DNA of 64,000 nucleotides, from contig NC_092231.1 of assembly GCF_036320965.1 (NCBI RefSeq), positions 27,703,894 to 27,767,893 on the forward strand. Reading direction: 5' to 3'. The DNA is from Panulirus ornatus. Lineage: Eukaryota > Arthropoda > Malacostraca > Decapoda > Palinuridae. Both the position numbers and the translations under genes were made by a program. Numbering within the stretch: position 1 is the first letter of the stretch; each line of letters begins with the position of its first letter. Shown piece after piece: positions 26,235-40,160 of this stretch. The notes beneath the pieces were generated by a model. That model did not search any database, had not been told where the DNA came from, and worked only from the letters and a program-made list of their open reading frames with translations.

Positions 26235-27060
26235 TAACCTGTGGGTAATCCCACCAAATACCTCTATGGGAATTCTTTCATAAACCACTGCTTGCCACTA
26301 TTTGTACTGTAAGGGGAGGGAGTATTACATTTGTGGGGCCCCATCTTTTGAACATTATACTATCATACAGCCTCTTGAATTTATGTATGCTGTCTGCATC
26401 AACCATGTCCCCAGTCAATCTGTTCCAATCATCCACCACCCTTATAAAAGTATTTCCTTGCATTCTTATTACAAGTTTCTTAATTAATTTCATGTTATGT
26501 CCTCTGGTTCCTCTATCCCTACACCTCTGAAAATGCTGCCTACTGTCCACCTCATCAAATTCTTTTATAAATTCAAAGGTTGTGATCAGGCCACCCACCC
26601 ACTTTTCTCTCTTCTAGTGTGGGTAAATTTAAAGTCTCCATCATTTCCCTGTAGCTTAGCTCTCTTAATTCTGGTACCATCTTTGTTTCCTTCCTCTGGA
26701 CCTTCTCTATGAGTTCTTGCTTCTTAAGGTGCAGGGACCAAACCTGAGAAGCATTTTCTAGTTCTGGCCTTATGTAGGATATGAATAGCTTGCTAAATAT
26801 CTTTTCATCCATACACTTGAAAGCTATTCTGATATTTGCCAGACGACAATTTGTTTGTTTTCCTGCTATTTAATAATCATATTAAAGCCATCTTCCACTC
26901 TGTACCATTCAAAATACTTTCCATTTGGTACGGTTGAATTTCATCAACCACATTTCAGACCAACTTTGGCACCTGTTTAGGTACCCTTGTAAACTGATTT
27001 AATCCTTTTCACCTTTTGACTCCCCTTGTGCATCTGCAAATACATTCAGTATACAACTTA
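26235..27060 (-). mobile_element. CR1-like remnant, C-terminal half with 3' end
   Basis: Minus-strand order: a thumb block near 26890-27000 matching the 'W-S-E-x-W' region in broken frames; 'MDEKIFSKLFISYIRPELEN' and 'QVWSLHLKKQELIEKVQRKE' at 26660-26812; then 'LNLPTLEERKVGG', 'FIKEFDEVDSRQHFQRCRDR' and 'VDDWNRLTGDMVDADSIHKF' at 26330-26600. The C-terminal part is one of the best preserved CR1 pieces here. It shares its 3' signature with 4676-4870. Confidence 0.8.
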
Positions 27061-27239
27061 TACTTTCGTATACTGTTTGTTAGCATTCAATTTCATTACT
27101 TAGCTTATTTCATTCATCCATTACTACGATAATATAAAGTATTTCTTTACATCTTTCTTATGGATTTCTTGCTTTGTTTCTTGTTAAGTCCTCTGGATAC
27201 CATATTTTTGTATCTCACAAATAAATGTTTACAGCTGAC

Positions 27240-27540
27240 ATTCCAAAGCATGAACTGGTTGGCATGAAAAAAGTCTGAGGCAATAAACTTCAAAGCAAGA
27301 CAACGGTATGAAGTAAGAACTGCTTAGGAAGGGAATGGTTTGGAAGGGAAATATTACATAAGGAAATGGTCCTAGTTTAGAGCCATAAGGCAAGGGAACA
27401 GTTTCAGACACAAACATTAGGAAGGGGAACAGCTTTCAGAGGAAAGAGTACAGTTTGAGGTGTGAACTGCTAGGCACAGGAATGGTCCAAGGAAGGAATT
27501 GTCATGCAAGCAAATGGTCCAGAGGGTAAATAACTAGGAA
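27240..27540. repeat. Degenerate GGAA(C/T)GGT-type repeat tract
   Basis: Motifs such as GGAAGGGAATGGTTTGGAAG, GGAAGGGGAACAG, GGCAAGGGAACAGTTTCAG and GGCACAGGAATGGTCCAAGG recur at irregular spacing of roughly 20-40 bp. It looks like an old minisatellite. Confidence 0.55.
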
Positions 27541-27925
27541 AAAGTAATGCCAAAGTATAACATATGGGACAGATGGGAGCAGTATGCTTGCTATGGAAAC
27601 ACAAGGAAGAGTTGGGAATTTTATTCTTAACATGAGCTCTAACCTTGCAGCCTTCATCAGGAGAATAAATAACAGTGAGATTACATGATATACACACAAA
27701 TCTTGTGACTTTGGAAACAGGGTAGAGATACATCGGATCCTCTGTTTGGTCTGTTGCTGCTGTACTTTCTTTCATAACCCTACAATCACATGCTGCCATT
27801 TTTGCTGTTGCTTTGGCCTGCAACATGTTCCCTGACGTTACGCTGATGTTATGTTGCAAACTTGCTACACACCAACACAGACGATGAAGGACATTTGCCC
27901 CAGGGGAAACAGAAAAATCATACAC
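27470..27925 (-). other. Long open frame of unknown status
   Basis: A 151-codon open frame on the minus strand in AT-rich DNA. An acceptor-like site (TGTGTTGGTGTGTAG) lies near 27872, upstream of the peptide block 'HNISVTSGNMLQAKATAKMA'. It lies downstream of the CaMKI exons in the same orientation, so part of it could be a variable 3' exon, but the peptide shows no conserved CaMKI C-terminal sequence. I do not recognise it. Confidence 0.15.
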
Positions 27926-27999
27926 AAAGGCATGGATAAAAGGACCAGGAAACTTAACATCAACATGAGGTCAGAAGCATGTTGTGGGCCAAAGTACCA

Positions 28000-28854
28000 G
28001 CAGAAATGGCAGTGCAGTACTGGAGGGTATTGGAAGAGAGGACAGCTGTATAGACCAATGAGAGGACCTGCCACAAATACATCCCATTTCCTGAGGATGA
28101 CGGTGAGGTTGAAATAAGAGTCAAGAATAAAAGTCCTACCTCCTGCTTGTGTTTCCTTTGCTACTATACTCCCATACAGACTGCTCCTAAGAAGTGACAT
28201 GATAACTCAGGCAGTCTATATTTTCATAAAAACTTGCAAATTTAAGACTTTTGCATTTAGGACTATATGTTTATGGTGTGATGGGAATGAAATGTTGAAG
28301 CCGAGATTAGACATACTTGACAATCTTAGAAATATTGCTGCATTAATTATCCAGAACCTGCATATGAGACGTACAACAAAGGCTATACATTTACCATCTA
28401 GAAAGAAAAAAGAACACTGAAATATATGAATAAAACACTAAAGTTCCTAAATCAAATTCAAAAGTAGACAGTCAATTCTTTGAAAGATGTAAAGAAAGAC
28501 CAATCAGAGGTCACAGCAAGAAATAAAACAAAAACTTGTTAAAAAATATAAAGAAGTAATTCTACAGAATCACAGTTGAGATTTCATGAATTAAGCTAAA
28601 TGATAAATCTGAATGGTGAGAGTAGAGAAAAGTCTAAAAAGTTACATGACAGTAGGAAACTTTAAGAGATGAGAAGTACAGTAGGTAAGAATGAATTAGT
28701 ATTTACAGAGGTCAAGCCAAACTGTCCTGGATTGTTTAATATCAGTTTGAGAAAAACGAAAAACAAAAGCCATGAACTGAAACTGGGCCTAATGGGAAAA
28801 CTGTCATTCTAGCAATATGATTTCATGGGAATATATGTATTGCTAAAGTAAGTA
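28000..28854. other. No gene seen
   Basis: AT-rich DNA between the open frame at 27.5-27.9 kb and the Tigger element. No motif recognised. Confidence 0.45.
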
Positions 28855-29918
28855 CAGGTACACCACTGAATTTCCGGCACTCTTGGTTCCAAAGCCTTGC
28901 CGGATTAACCATTTTGCCAAACCCATTAATTATACATCTCCCATACGTCTAAAAGTATACCATGGACTGCTAAATATTTCAATTAAACAAATATTAAATT
29001 TGAACTAAATAAATAAATGAAATACAGGTACTTGTACAATCGTACATTAGTTTGAATTCCTGTGGGGGTCTTCTTCATCTGTTGTTAGTGTTTTCCTAGG
29101 TGTGCATCGCCTGAATAATGCAGTTGCATCTGCATTATACACCTACTCAGGACTGAGGTGCTCGTCAGCTACGAGTTTCACAAATTCGTCCACATACTCA
29201 GCAGCTCCTTCGTGGTTTGCAGACTGCTTTTCTTCGCCCACTTTATTCATGGAAATTCCATGATGCTTCTTGAATCTTTGAAGCCATCCTTCACTAGTCA
29301 CGCTCATGTTGTAATTTAAGTTCTTTACGGAACAACTTAGCCTGGTCCATTATCATGCTACCTGACAAGTCCACTCCATCACTCCAATGCTGCCAAAACC
29401 ATTCCATCATCACTCGATCGTACTCAGTACTCCTACCGTCTTTCATAGTTTTTCTAATCATCTTTAGCTTCTTGGAATCACTGTCTGCATAGAATTTCAG
29501 TATTTTCTCCTTTTGCTTCTTTATATCATAAACAGTTGATGAACCAATACTGTAGATGTCACACAGCTTACGCACCGAAACACCATGGTCCAGTTTTTTC
29601 AACAGTTCTACTTTATCTTGGATCAACATGGACTGGAGCTTACGTTTGATATCACGACTACACTCTCATATGTCTTAGAAGCCATAGCTAGGGGTAAATC
29701 TAAGCGAAATAAGCTAAGAATCTCACAGAATTGCAGTATCACCACCAACAAGCGCAGTGTAAAGAATGCAAATAAGCGTGTCCTACACACAACGCCATCT
29801 ATGGCCACCCAGTAAACTAGTCTGGTGGCTGCAGTAATTTCAAGTTCCCTCACATAAGTTTGTCCAGACTAAGGGAGGTGCCGAACCATCACTCGCCAGA
29901 AATTCAGTGGAGTACCTC
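28855..29918 (-). mobile_element. Tigger/pogo-like DNA transposon, internally deleted, both ends present
   Basis: The left terminus CAGGTACACCACTGAATTTC (28855) and the reverse complement of the right terminus, GAGGTACTCCACTGAATTTC (29918), form terminal inverted repeats with two mismatches in 20. Each end is flanked by TA (28853-28854 and 29919-29920), the target duplication of the Tc1/mariner superfamily. The 1,064-bp interior carries a transposase N-terminus on the minus strand but lacks most of the catalytic domain. It is a non-autonomous deletion derivative. Confidence 0.93.
29055..29685 (-). pseudogene. Tigger-like transposase N-terminal half, broken
   Basis: Starts at the ATG at 29685 ('MASKTYES'), shifts frame after about residue 8, then reads as a CENP-B-type helix-turn-helix ('MLIQDKVELLKKLDHGVSVR', 'YSIGSSTVYDIKKQKEKIL') and a second DNA-binding domain ('EWFWQHWSDGVDLSGSMIMD'). 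A further shift lies near 29296, then 'GWLQRFKKHHGIS'. Just before the first catalytic Asp an in-frame TAG at 29143-29145 replaces a likely Gln, followed by 'NADATALF'. The remaining DDE catalytic residues are absent because the rest of the domain is deleted. The protein would have bound the inverted termini. Confidence 0.88.
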
Positions 29919-29920
29919 TA

Positions 29921-33278
<3,358 letters not shown>

Positions 33279-33460
33279 TTGGTTTGCACATCTTACACAG
33301 TCTTAATATTTTGGAGAGAGAAAGACCAATGTTACCTTGTGCAGTATATTTTCAAAATAGTGCTGCTTACATGCTTGGAATATAAAAAAAAGTTGCTACT
33401 TGCTTGAGAAAACATGCTATGATAAACAGAAATAATCATGAATATTGATTGTTACATCCT
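33279..33460 (+). repeat. Diverged direct repeat, copy 1 (partner at 35817)
   Basis: Begins GGTTTGCACATCTTACACAG, continues through a GAGAAAGACCAAT block and CTTACATGCTTG, and ends GATTGTTAC. The same order of blocks is seen at 35817-35992. The pair flanks the Gypsy fragments in direct orientation. Confidence 0.75.
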
Positions 33461-33689
33461 CTCTTTAAAAAGAATTTTGTACATTACCAGAAAATACTTG
33501 TGTATTAGAAAAAAATAATAAGGTTGTAATATATGTCAGTATTCAAACTAAAAGAGATTAATCATAGAATAACTATATGAGTATTCCTATGCATTAACAT
33601 ATTTACTTGGTTACAGTGTAATACTTAAACTTAACTGAAAGCACATTTTTAGATGGTCTCACACAATACTTAGTAACTCAACATGCTGA

Positions 33690-34165
33690 ACTAGACGAAG
33701 TATCTTCTCTATGACTGACTTCACTCCTATCCTGGTCCTACAGGCCACTTGGGACACTCACATCTACATTTGTTTTGTCCTCAATTCTCTGTTAAATGAA
33801 ACCTCAACAGAAAAGATGTGATGTGCATGTCTCTCCCAGGGTGATAGTCCAATTTAATTCATACTGGTGGCCTTGGAGCAACATTCCTTGCAGATGTTCT
33901 AACACTTGGTAAAAAGGCTTTTTTATGACTGTCTGTAGAGCCTTGTGGTCCCATTACTCTGGTTAGTTGCCTAAATGTCATATACTGATGAAACTTTTGT
34001 CAGTGTGCCAATACAGTAGCTAGCATCTCTCTCTCTATCTGTGCATACCTTGTCTCTGTACAAGTCAATGCTCAGCGAGCATAAAATAATGGTTTACCTT
34101 TCTGCATCAATGTAGCACATAATCCAGTCTGACTAGCATAACACTGAACAACAAACTTTAATCAT
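33690..34165 (-). pseudogene. Gypsy-type pol fragment, RNase H domain
   Basis: Minus-strand frames include 'QSDWIMCYIDAE'-type sequence near 34120 and, in the shifted frame, 'ETRYAQIEREMLA' at about 34013-34055, a hallmark of Ty3/Gypsy RNase H. A terminal block near 33740-33830 contains the remnants of the chromodomain-proximal 'DTLSRA' region in broken frames and 'EDKTNVDVSVPS'. Multiple shifts and stops. It is the continuation of the RT piece at 35190-35780, separated by a 1-kb insert. Confidence 0.7.
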
Positions 34166-34406
34166 AGAACATGTTACGAACTCAATCCTTGTTGGGGCAA
34201 GGTCGCCAGTAACATATATATGTTACAAATACTATACTGATCCTCGTCTTTGCAAGGACGTTAGATTTGTTAAGTTGTACAACTCAGGATAACACTGTCT
34301 GAAAGTTATGGGATTGAATTAAAAACCAGCATTATATTAAATCTACTTATAATGAAAGAATTCAGGTGTACAAAGATAGGCACATAAATCAGGCATAAAT
34401 CATTTA

Positions 34407-34505
34407 CGTTAACAATGAACATGAGTTTAACATTGAACATGAGTTAACCTTGAACATGAGTTAACATTGAACATGAGTTAATATTGAACATGAGTTAACA
34501 TTCCA
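34407..34505. repeat. 17-bp minisatellite, about 5.5 copies
   Basis: Unit AACATTGAACATGAGTT with single-base variants, head to tail. An adjacent tract at 34640-34720 repeats CTTACAGCA motifs. Confidence 0.9.
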
Positions 34506-35129
34506 GATAAGATTTCAAGCCAAGAGATCTCTTTCCTTTATGACACTTTGGTCGATAACATTACACTTAGTTAGACCTGACGTGACACGGTAAGCATCAT
34601 CGTTACACTTATCTACCTGAAGTGACACAGAAGTAACAGGCTTACAGCACAGCACTCGGGTAACGGGCTTACAGCAGTAACAGCTTACAGCACAGCAGGG
34701 CTTACAGGCTTACAGCAGGGAGGACCACTTACCTTGCTGGGCTAGAGAGAGAGGAATCAAATCTCAGCGGGTGTCGTGGGTATTTATTACAAGTAAAGAC
34801 AAGCGTTCACCCTTTTCACCCTTGCTGCTATACAATACTACCCTTGATTGGCTATGGGACTAAGAGCAGTTCTGATTGGTTGGAGGGTCCCAGAGTCTTG
34901 GGTTAGTCACACTCCTTGGTCCTTTTTGTTTACGTCAGCAGCGATGACATATGGGATGACATAACCCCGCAGCTGACCCCACGCCTTGACCTGGCACCTC
35001 TGATGAGGGTTCAGGTGCTGGAGGACTGGTCAACATCTGCTTCAAAACAGATCATTAAGCCAAATGCTTGGTGGGCAGAGAAACTCCTTGCCCTGATAGG
35101 GAATAGCAACAACACCATATACAAAGGAC

Positions 35130-35176
35130 ACACACACGTTATATACATGAACATGTGGGCACACACACACACACAT
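35130..35176. repeat. (CA)n microsatellite pair
   Basis: Two ACACAC tracts at about 35129-35138 and 35160-35175 around the inverted-end motif. The same GT-rich motif on the other strand recurs at 36251 and 36410. Confidence 0.8.
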
Positions 35177-35189
35177 GTTCATAACAAAT

Positions 35190-35780
35190 ACTACCACTGG
35201 ACAGGATGTCACTCACTGCTTGACCGTGTCTAGAACTCCCTACATATTTGTTAGCCAGGTGACAGACAGACTCTAAAATATCATACAATTTAAGTAAGAA
35301 TCTAAGTAAATAAATTACCATGCCTTCTAACCTCTGTATCTCTGTGATGTTTTACTGAGTTTCCATCTATGCAATGGATACTGTCTTACCAGGATCAGAT
35401 TTCAAACAATACTTAGATACCTTGTGCCCTTTAAAAAATCTCAGAATTCCTCAATTCTTCCTGAGCCTGATCCCTTGCTTCCTACACCTCTCCAGTAGCT
35501 TACATACATCATTACCATGATAATCTAGCTAGTTATCATCATAAGCTATCATGTCATCAGCAACACATAAAACTCCTTTCAGACCCTCCAGGGCTACATT
35601 CAGCCTCTTATGGAATACTTCACTACTAAGGGTGAAGCCAAAAGGTAATCTTAATCACCTTTACCTTCCTATTAGTGTCTGAAATGTAGCAAGATAGCTT
35701 CATTGATTATCTAGTACACATTGCCAAAAAAGGAGAGTTGTCAAGTCCTTTCCCTTGGTCATTCTAGTCTGTGATGACTG
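35190..35780 (-). pseudogene. Gypsy-type pol fragment, RT palm and thumb
   Basis: Minus strand, several frames. It shows a palm region near 35600-35640 with the equivalents of 'FHKRLNVALEGLKGVL', then 'CVADDMIAY' around 35553 containing the Asp-Asp catalytic pair, then 'KLLERCRKQGI' near 35490. The thumb 'NITEIQRLEGMVIYLLRFLL' lies at 35290-35355 and 'HLANKYVG' near 35250. This is the Ty3/Gypsy order. Frameshifts and stops are frequent and the preceding RT fingers, integrase and gag are not seen. Confidence 0.75.
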
Positions 35781-35816
35781 ATGATGTTTTCATAACTGCT
35801 AGCACGATTTTTGTAT

Positions 35817-35992
35817 AAGTTTGCATGTCTTACATCGTCTTAATATTTCAGAGAAGAAAAAGACCAATACTACCTTGCTCATTACATTCTCAAAAAAGTG
35901 TCACTTACATGCTTGTGGGTATAAACAAAGTAGCTGCTTGTGTAAAGAAAATGCACTATGATAGACCATGACAAACATGCATGTATTGTTAC
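35817..35992 (+). repeat. Diverged direct repeat, copy 2 (partner at 33279)
   Basis: Begins GTTTGCATGTCTTACATCGT and ends TATTGTTAC. Block order matches 33279-33460 with scattered substitutions and small indels. Confidence 0.75.
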
Positions 35993-36240
35993 AATCTATA
36001 AACATTTGCATTTATTACATGTGTATTTACACTTCAGAATTGCTTCCTGACACTGAAGGAAGCAACTATTGTGACCAAGACGACATTTTGCAGAAAAACA
36101 AATATAAAAATTTTGGCATGAATCTAAAAAAAAAAAAAAAAAAAAGTGAAACCATACGATTTTCGACATGTTTCACAAGTCATTGAAAATGAAATTTGCT
36201 GTTTTAGGATTAAGCTGCTTAGCATCTTCTTTAAATATAT

Positions 36241-36560
36241 TGTTACGAACATGTGTGTGTGCCCACATGTTCGTATATATATGTATGTGTGTGCATCTTT
36301 TTGGTTGTGGTGTAAGTGATATTTTATGGCAGGACAACCGAGGGGAGAGCCGGACCATTAGGCCTGCTGCATCCCCACACCTCTGGAGATTCCAGACGTT
36401 GTTACGAACATGTGTGTGTGTGTGTGCCCAAATGTTCGAGTATATATGTATGTGTGTGTGTCTTTGTACTTATGGTGTAAGTGATATTTTAGGGCAGGAT
36501 GACCGAAGGGAGAACAGGACCATTAGGCCTGCTGCATTCCCACGCCTCTGGAGATTCCAG
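36241..36560. repeat. 159-bp tandem duplication
   Basis: Two units starting TGTTACGAACATGTGTGTG at 36241 and 36400. Both contain a GT-rich block, GTGTAAGTGATATTTTA, GACCATTAGGCCTGCTGCAT-like sequence and CTCTGGAGATTCCAGA. Differences are substitutions and GT-length changes, so it is not brand new. An open plus-strand frame spans it but I treat that as chance. Confidence 0.9.
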
Positions 36561-36782
36561 ATGGACGCATGGCCAGTTAACCACACTTGGACCTTTCATC
36601 CGAGGCAGCAGGTCAAGTTGGGAGGTCAGCCTATGGCCTCCTGTACAGCATCGTCGCTGTCAGGACAAGAGGAGGTTGAGCTTTAGGCAAGATGTGGGAC
36701 AGATTTAGGATCCTTCAGCCAACCAGCAGTTTCATGGATAGACCCTTCTCCAATCACCGCCCGACCTGAGGCCCTCCAGCAC

Positions 36783-39384
36783 AAGGTAGTGATACAAAAA
36801 GACAAAAAGGCCACATTCATTCACACTCAGTCCCCAGCTGCCATGTGTAATGCACCCAAACCACAGTTCCCTTTCCACAACCGGGCCCCACAGATCTTTC
36901 CATGGTTCACCCCAGACACTTCACATGCCCTGGTTCAATCCACTGACAGCAGGTCGACCCCGTTATACCACATTGTTCCAATGCACTCCATTCCCTTCAC
37001 CCTCCTGTATGTTCAGGCCCCAATCACTCAAAATCTTTTTCACTCCATCCTTCCACCTCCAATTAGGTCTCCTGCTTCTTCTTCCCTCTACCTCTGACAC
37101 ATATATATCCTCTTTATCAATCTCTCCTCACTCATTCTATCCATGTGACCAAACCATTTCAGCACACCCTCTTCTGCTCTTGCAACCACACTTTTTTTAT
37201 TACCATACATCTCTCTTACCCTTTCATTACCTACTCGATCAAACCACCTCACACCACATATTGTCCTCAAACATTTCATATCCAACACATCCACCCTCCA
37301 CCGCACAACCTTATCTATAGCCCACACCTCACAACCATTTAACATTGTTGGAACCACTATTCCTTCAAACATACCCATTTTTGCTCTCCGAGATAGCATT
37401 CTCGCCTTCCACACATTTTTCAACGCTCCCAAAAACTTTGCCCCCTCCCCCACCCTGTGATTCACTTCCACTTCCATGGTTCTGTCTGCTGCTAAACCCA
37501 CTCCCAGATATCTAAAACACTTCACTTTCTCCAGTTTTTCTCCATTCAAACTTACCATCCAATTAACTTGTCCCTCAACCCTACTGAAACTAATAATCTT
37601 GCTCTTATTCACATTTACTCTCAACTTTCTTCTTTCAAGCACTTTACCAAACTCAGTCACCAGCTTCTGCAGTTTCTCACTCGAATCAGCCACCAGCGCT
37701 GTATCATCAGCGAACAACAAATGGCTCACTTCCCAAGCCTCCTCATCCACAACAGACTGCATACTTGCTCCTCTCTCAAAAACTTTTGCATTCAACTCCC
37801 TAACCACCCCATCCATAAACATATTAAACAACCATGGAGACATAATGCACCCCTGCTGCAAACCGACATTCACTGGGAATCAATCACTTTCCTCTCTTCC
37901 TACTCGTACCCATGCCTTACATCCTTAGTAAAAACTTTTCACTGCTTCTTGCAACTTACCTCCCACACCATATACTCTTAAAACCTCCTACAAAGTATCT
38001 CTATCAATCCTATCATATGCCTTCTCCAGATCCATAAATTCTACATACAAATCCATCTGTTTTTCTAAGTATGTCTCACATACATTCTTCAAAGCAAACA
38101 CCTGATCCACACATCCTCTACCACTTCTGAAACCACAATGCTCTTCCCCTATCTGATGCTCTGTACATGCCTTTACCCTCTCAATCAGTACCCTTCCATA
38201 TAATTTCCCCAGAATACTCAACAAACTTATACCTCTGTAATTTGAACACTCACCTTTATCCCCTTTGCCTTTGTATAATGGCACTAAGAATGCATTCCAC
38301 CAATACTCAGGGACTTCACCATGAACCATACATACACTGGACATCCTCACCAACCAGTCAACAACACATTCACCCCTTTTTTAATAAATTCCACTGCAAT
38401 ACCATCCAAACCCACCGACTTGCCAGCTTTCATCTTCCAACAAGCTTTCGCTACCTCTTCTCTGTTTACCAAACAATTCTCTCTGACTCTCTCACTTCAC
38501 ACACCACCCCAACCAAAACACCCTATATCTGCCATTCTATCATCAAACACATTCACCAAACCTTCAAAATACTCTCTTCATCACTACTTTTTATTACCTC
38601 CCATTAGCCCCCTTCACCGATGTTCCCATTTGTTCTATCGTCTAACGCACTTTATTTACCTCCTTCCAAAACATATTTTTATTCTCCCTAAAATTTAATG
38701 ATGCTTTCTCACCCCAACTCTCAGTTGCTCTCTTTTTCACCTCTTGCACCTTTCTTTTGACCTCCTGCCGCTTTCCCTTATTACATCTCCCATTCATTTA
38801 CACTAACTCCCTGAAAAAATCATCCAAACGCTTTTCTCTTCTCTTTCACTAACAATCTTACTACTTCATCCCACCACTCGCAACCATTTCTGATTTGCCC
38901 ACCTCCCATCTCTCTCTTGCCACAAGCATCTTTTGTGCAAGCCATCACTGCTTCCCTAAATACACCCCATTCCTCCCCAACTCCCCTTACATCATTTGTT
39001 CTCACCTTTTGCCATTCTGCACTCATTCTCTCCTGGTACTTCCTCACACAAGTCTCCTTTCCAAGCTCACTTATTCTCACCACTCTCTTCTCCTCAACAT
39101 TCTCTCTTCTTTTCTGAAAACCCCTACAAAGCTTCACCTTTGCCTCCATAAGACAATGATCAGACCCCTCCAGGTGCTCCTCTCAGCACATTAACATCCA
39201 AAAGTCTCTATTTCACATACCTATCAATAAACACGTAATCCAATAATGCCCTCTGGCCATCTCTCCTACTCACATATGTATACTTATGTATATCTCTCTT
39301 TTTAAACCAGGCTTTCCCAATCAACAATCCTTTTTCAGCACACAAATCCACAAGCTCTTCACCATTTCCATTAACAACACTGGT
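36783..39384 (-). mobile_element. Family A LINE copy, EN to 3' UTR, both ends missing
   Basis: On the minus strand it starts inside EN ('NGNGEELVDLC' near 39370) and runs through the linker, RT fingers near 38250-38350, 'YVEFMDLEKAYDRIDRDTL' near 37990-38050, 'LQQGCIMSPWLFNMFMDGVV' near 37800-37860 and 'LLFADDTALVADSSEKLQ' near 37670-37720. The 261-codon C-terminal frame (37873-37088) is open. The 3' UTR is cut at about 36783 before the hairpin. Linker frameshifts disable it. The RT C-terminal half is among the better preserved ones. Confidence 0.9.
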
Positions 39385-39422
39385 AAGCTACTATACTTGA
39401 TAAAAAAACAAATCCTTCATAC

Positions 39423-40028
39423 CAGAGGTGGAGGGAATGAGGAGAAGTGGGAGACCAAATTGGAGGTGGAAAGATGGAGTGAAAAAGATTTTGAGTGATC
39501 GGGGACTGAACATGCAGGAGAGTGAAAAGCGTGCAAGGAATAGAGTGAATTGGAACGCTGTGGTATACCAGGGTCGACGTGCTGTCAATGGATTGAACCA
39601 GGGCACATGAAGTGTCTGGGGTAAACCATGGAAAGTTTTGTGGGGCCTGGATGTGGAAAGGGAGCTGTGGTTTCGGTGCATTAAACATGACAGCTAGAGA
39701 CTGAGTGTGAACAAATGTGGCCTTTGCTGTCTTTTCCTAGTGCTACCTCGCGCACATGCGGGGATGGGGGTTGTCATTTCATGTGTGGTGGGGTGGCGAT
39801 GAGAATGAATAAGGGAGACAGAATGAATGATGTACATGTGTATATATGTATATGTCTGTGTGTGTATACATATGTATACGTTGAGATGTATGGGTATGTA
39901 TATGTGTGTGTGTGTGTGTGTGGATGTGTATGTATATACATATGTATGTGGGTGGGTTGGGCCATTCTTTCATCTGTTTCCTTACGCTACCTCGCTAATG
40001 CAGGAGACAGTGACAAAGTATAATAGAT
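39423..40028 (+). mobile_element. Family A 3' end fragment
   Basis: Starts in the last coding block ('EGMRRSGRPNWRWKDGVKKI' at 39428-39490) and holds the full GT-rich 3' UTR, hairpin (CTCGCTAATGCAGG, stem weakened by CpG loss) and TATAATAGATAA-like tail. Strongly 5'-truncated, inverted relative to the preceding copy. Confidence 0.92.
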
Positions 40029-40052
40029 AATTTTCTGATGCTGAAAGTATCA

Positions 40053-40160
40053 GCTGTAGTGCAAAGCATGCTATTACTTGAAAGGTAATGAAATCCCTAA
40101 GAAAGTACCTGCTGTAGAGCAAAGCATGATATTACTTGAAAGGTAATGAAATCCCTAAGA
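40053..40160. repeat. 58-bp tandem duplication at the edge of the 5.6-kb duplication
   Basis: GCTGTAG(T/A)GCAAAGCATG occurs at 40053 and 40111, followed in both by ATTACTTGAAAGGTAATGAA and ATCCCTAAGA. The second ATCCCTAAG (40151) is exactly where the large duplicated unit begins. Confidence 0.92.

Larger units (their letters stand above)
34172..35186. mobile_element. 1,015-bp insert with TGTTACGAAC inverted ends in Gypsy pol
   Basis: Left end TGTTACGAAC at 34172. Right end GTTCATAACA at 35177-35186 is its inverted repeat with one mismatch. The insert splits a Gypsy pol. It could be a solo LTR (TG...CA ends) or another element. No clear target duplication is seen. The right-end block (TGTTATGAACATGTGTGTG on the minus strand) also occurs twice at 36241 and 36400. 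No coding content recognised inside. Confidence 0.5.

Noticed and set aside
27470..27925. CaMKI C-terminal exon
   Set aside because: Right strand and an acceptor-like site, but no match to the conserved segment that should follow HPW. Kept only as an unexplained open frame.
36168..36686. 172-codon open frame with internal peptide repeat
   Set aside because: Spans a 159-bp (multiple of three) tandem duplication, so openness is inherited by both units. No recognisable domain.
36789..37981. Several 100-157-codon plus-strand frames opposite family A RT (also near 8.3-9.4 kb, 14.0-15.0 kb, 51.7-52.2 kb and 63.3-63.9 kb)
   Set aside because: All are shadows of minus-strand RT coding and recur wherever the LINE occurs.
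39774..40030. His/Thr-rich and Cys/Val-rich short ORFs at LINE 3' UTRs
   Set aside because: Encoded by GT/AC-rich UTR microsatellite-like sequence on either strand.
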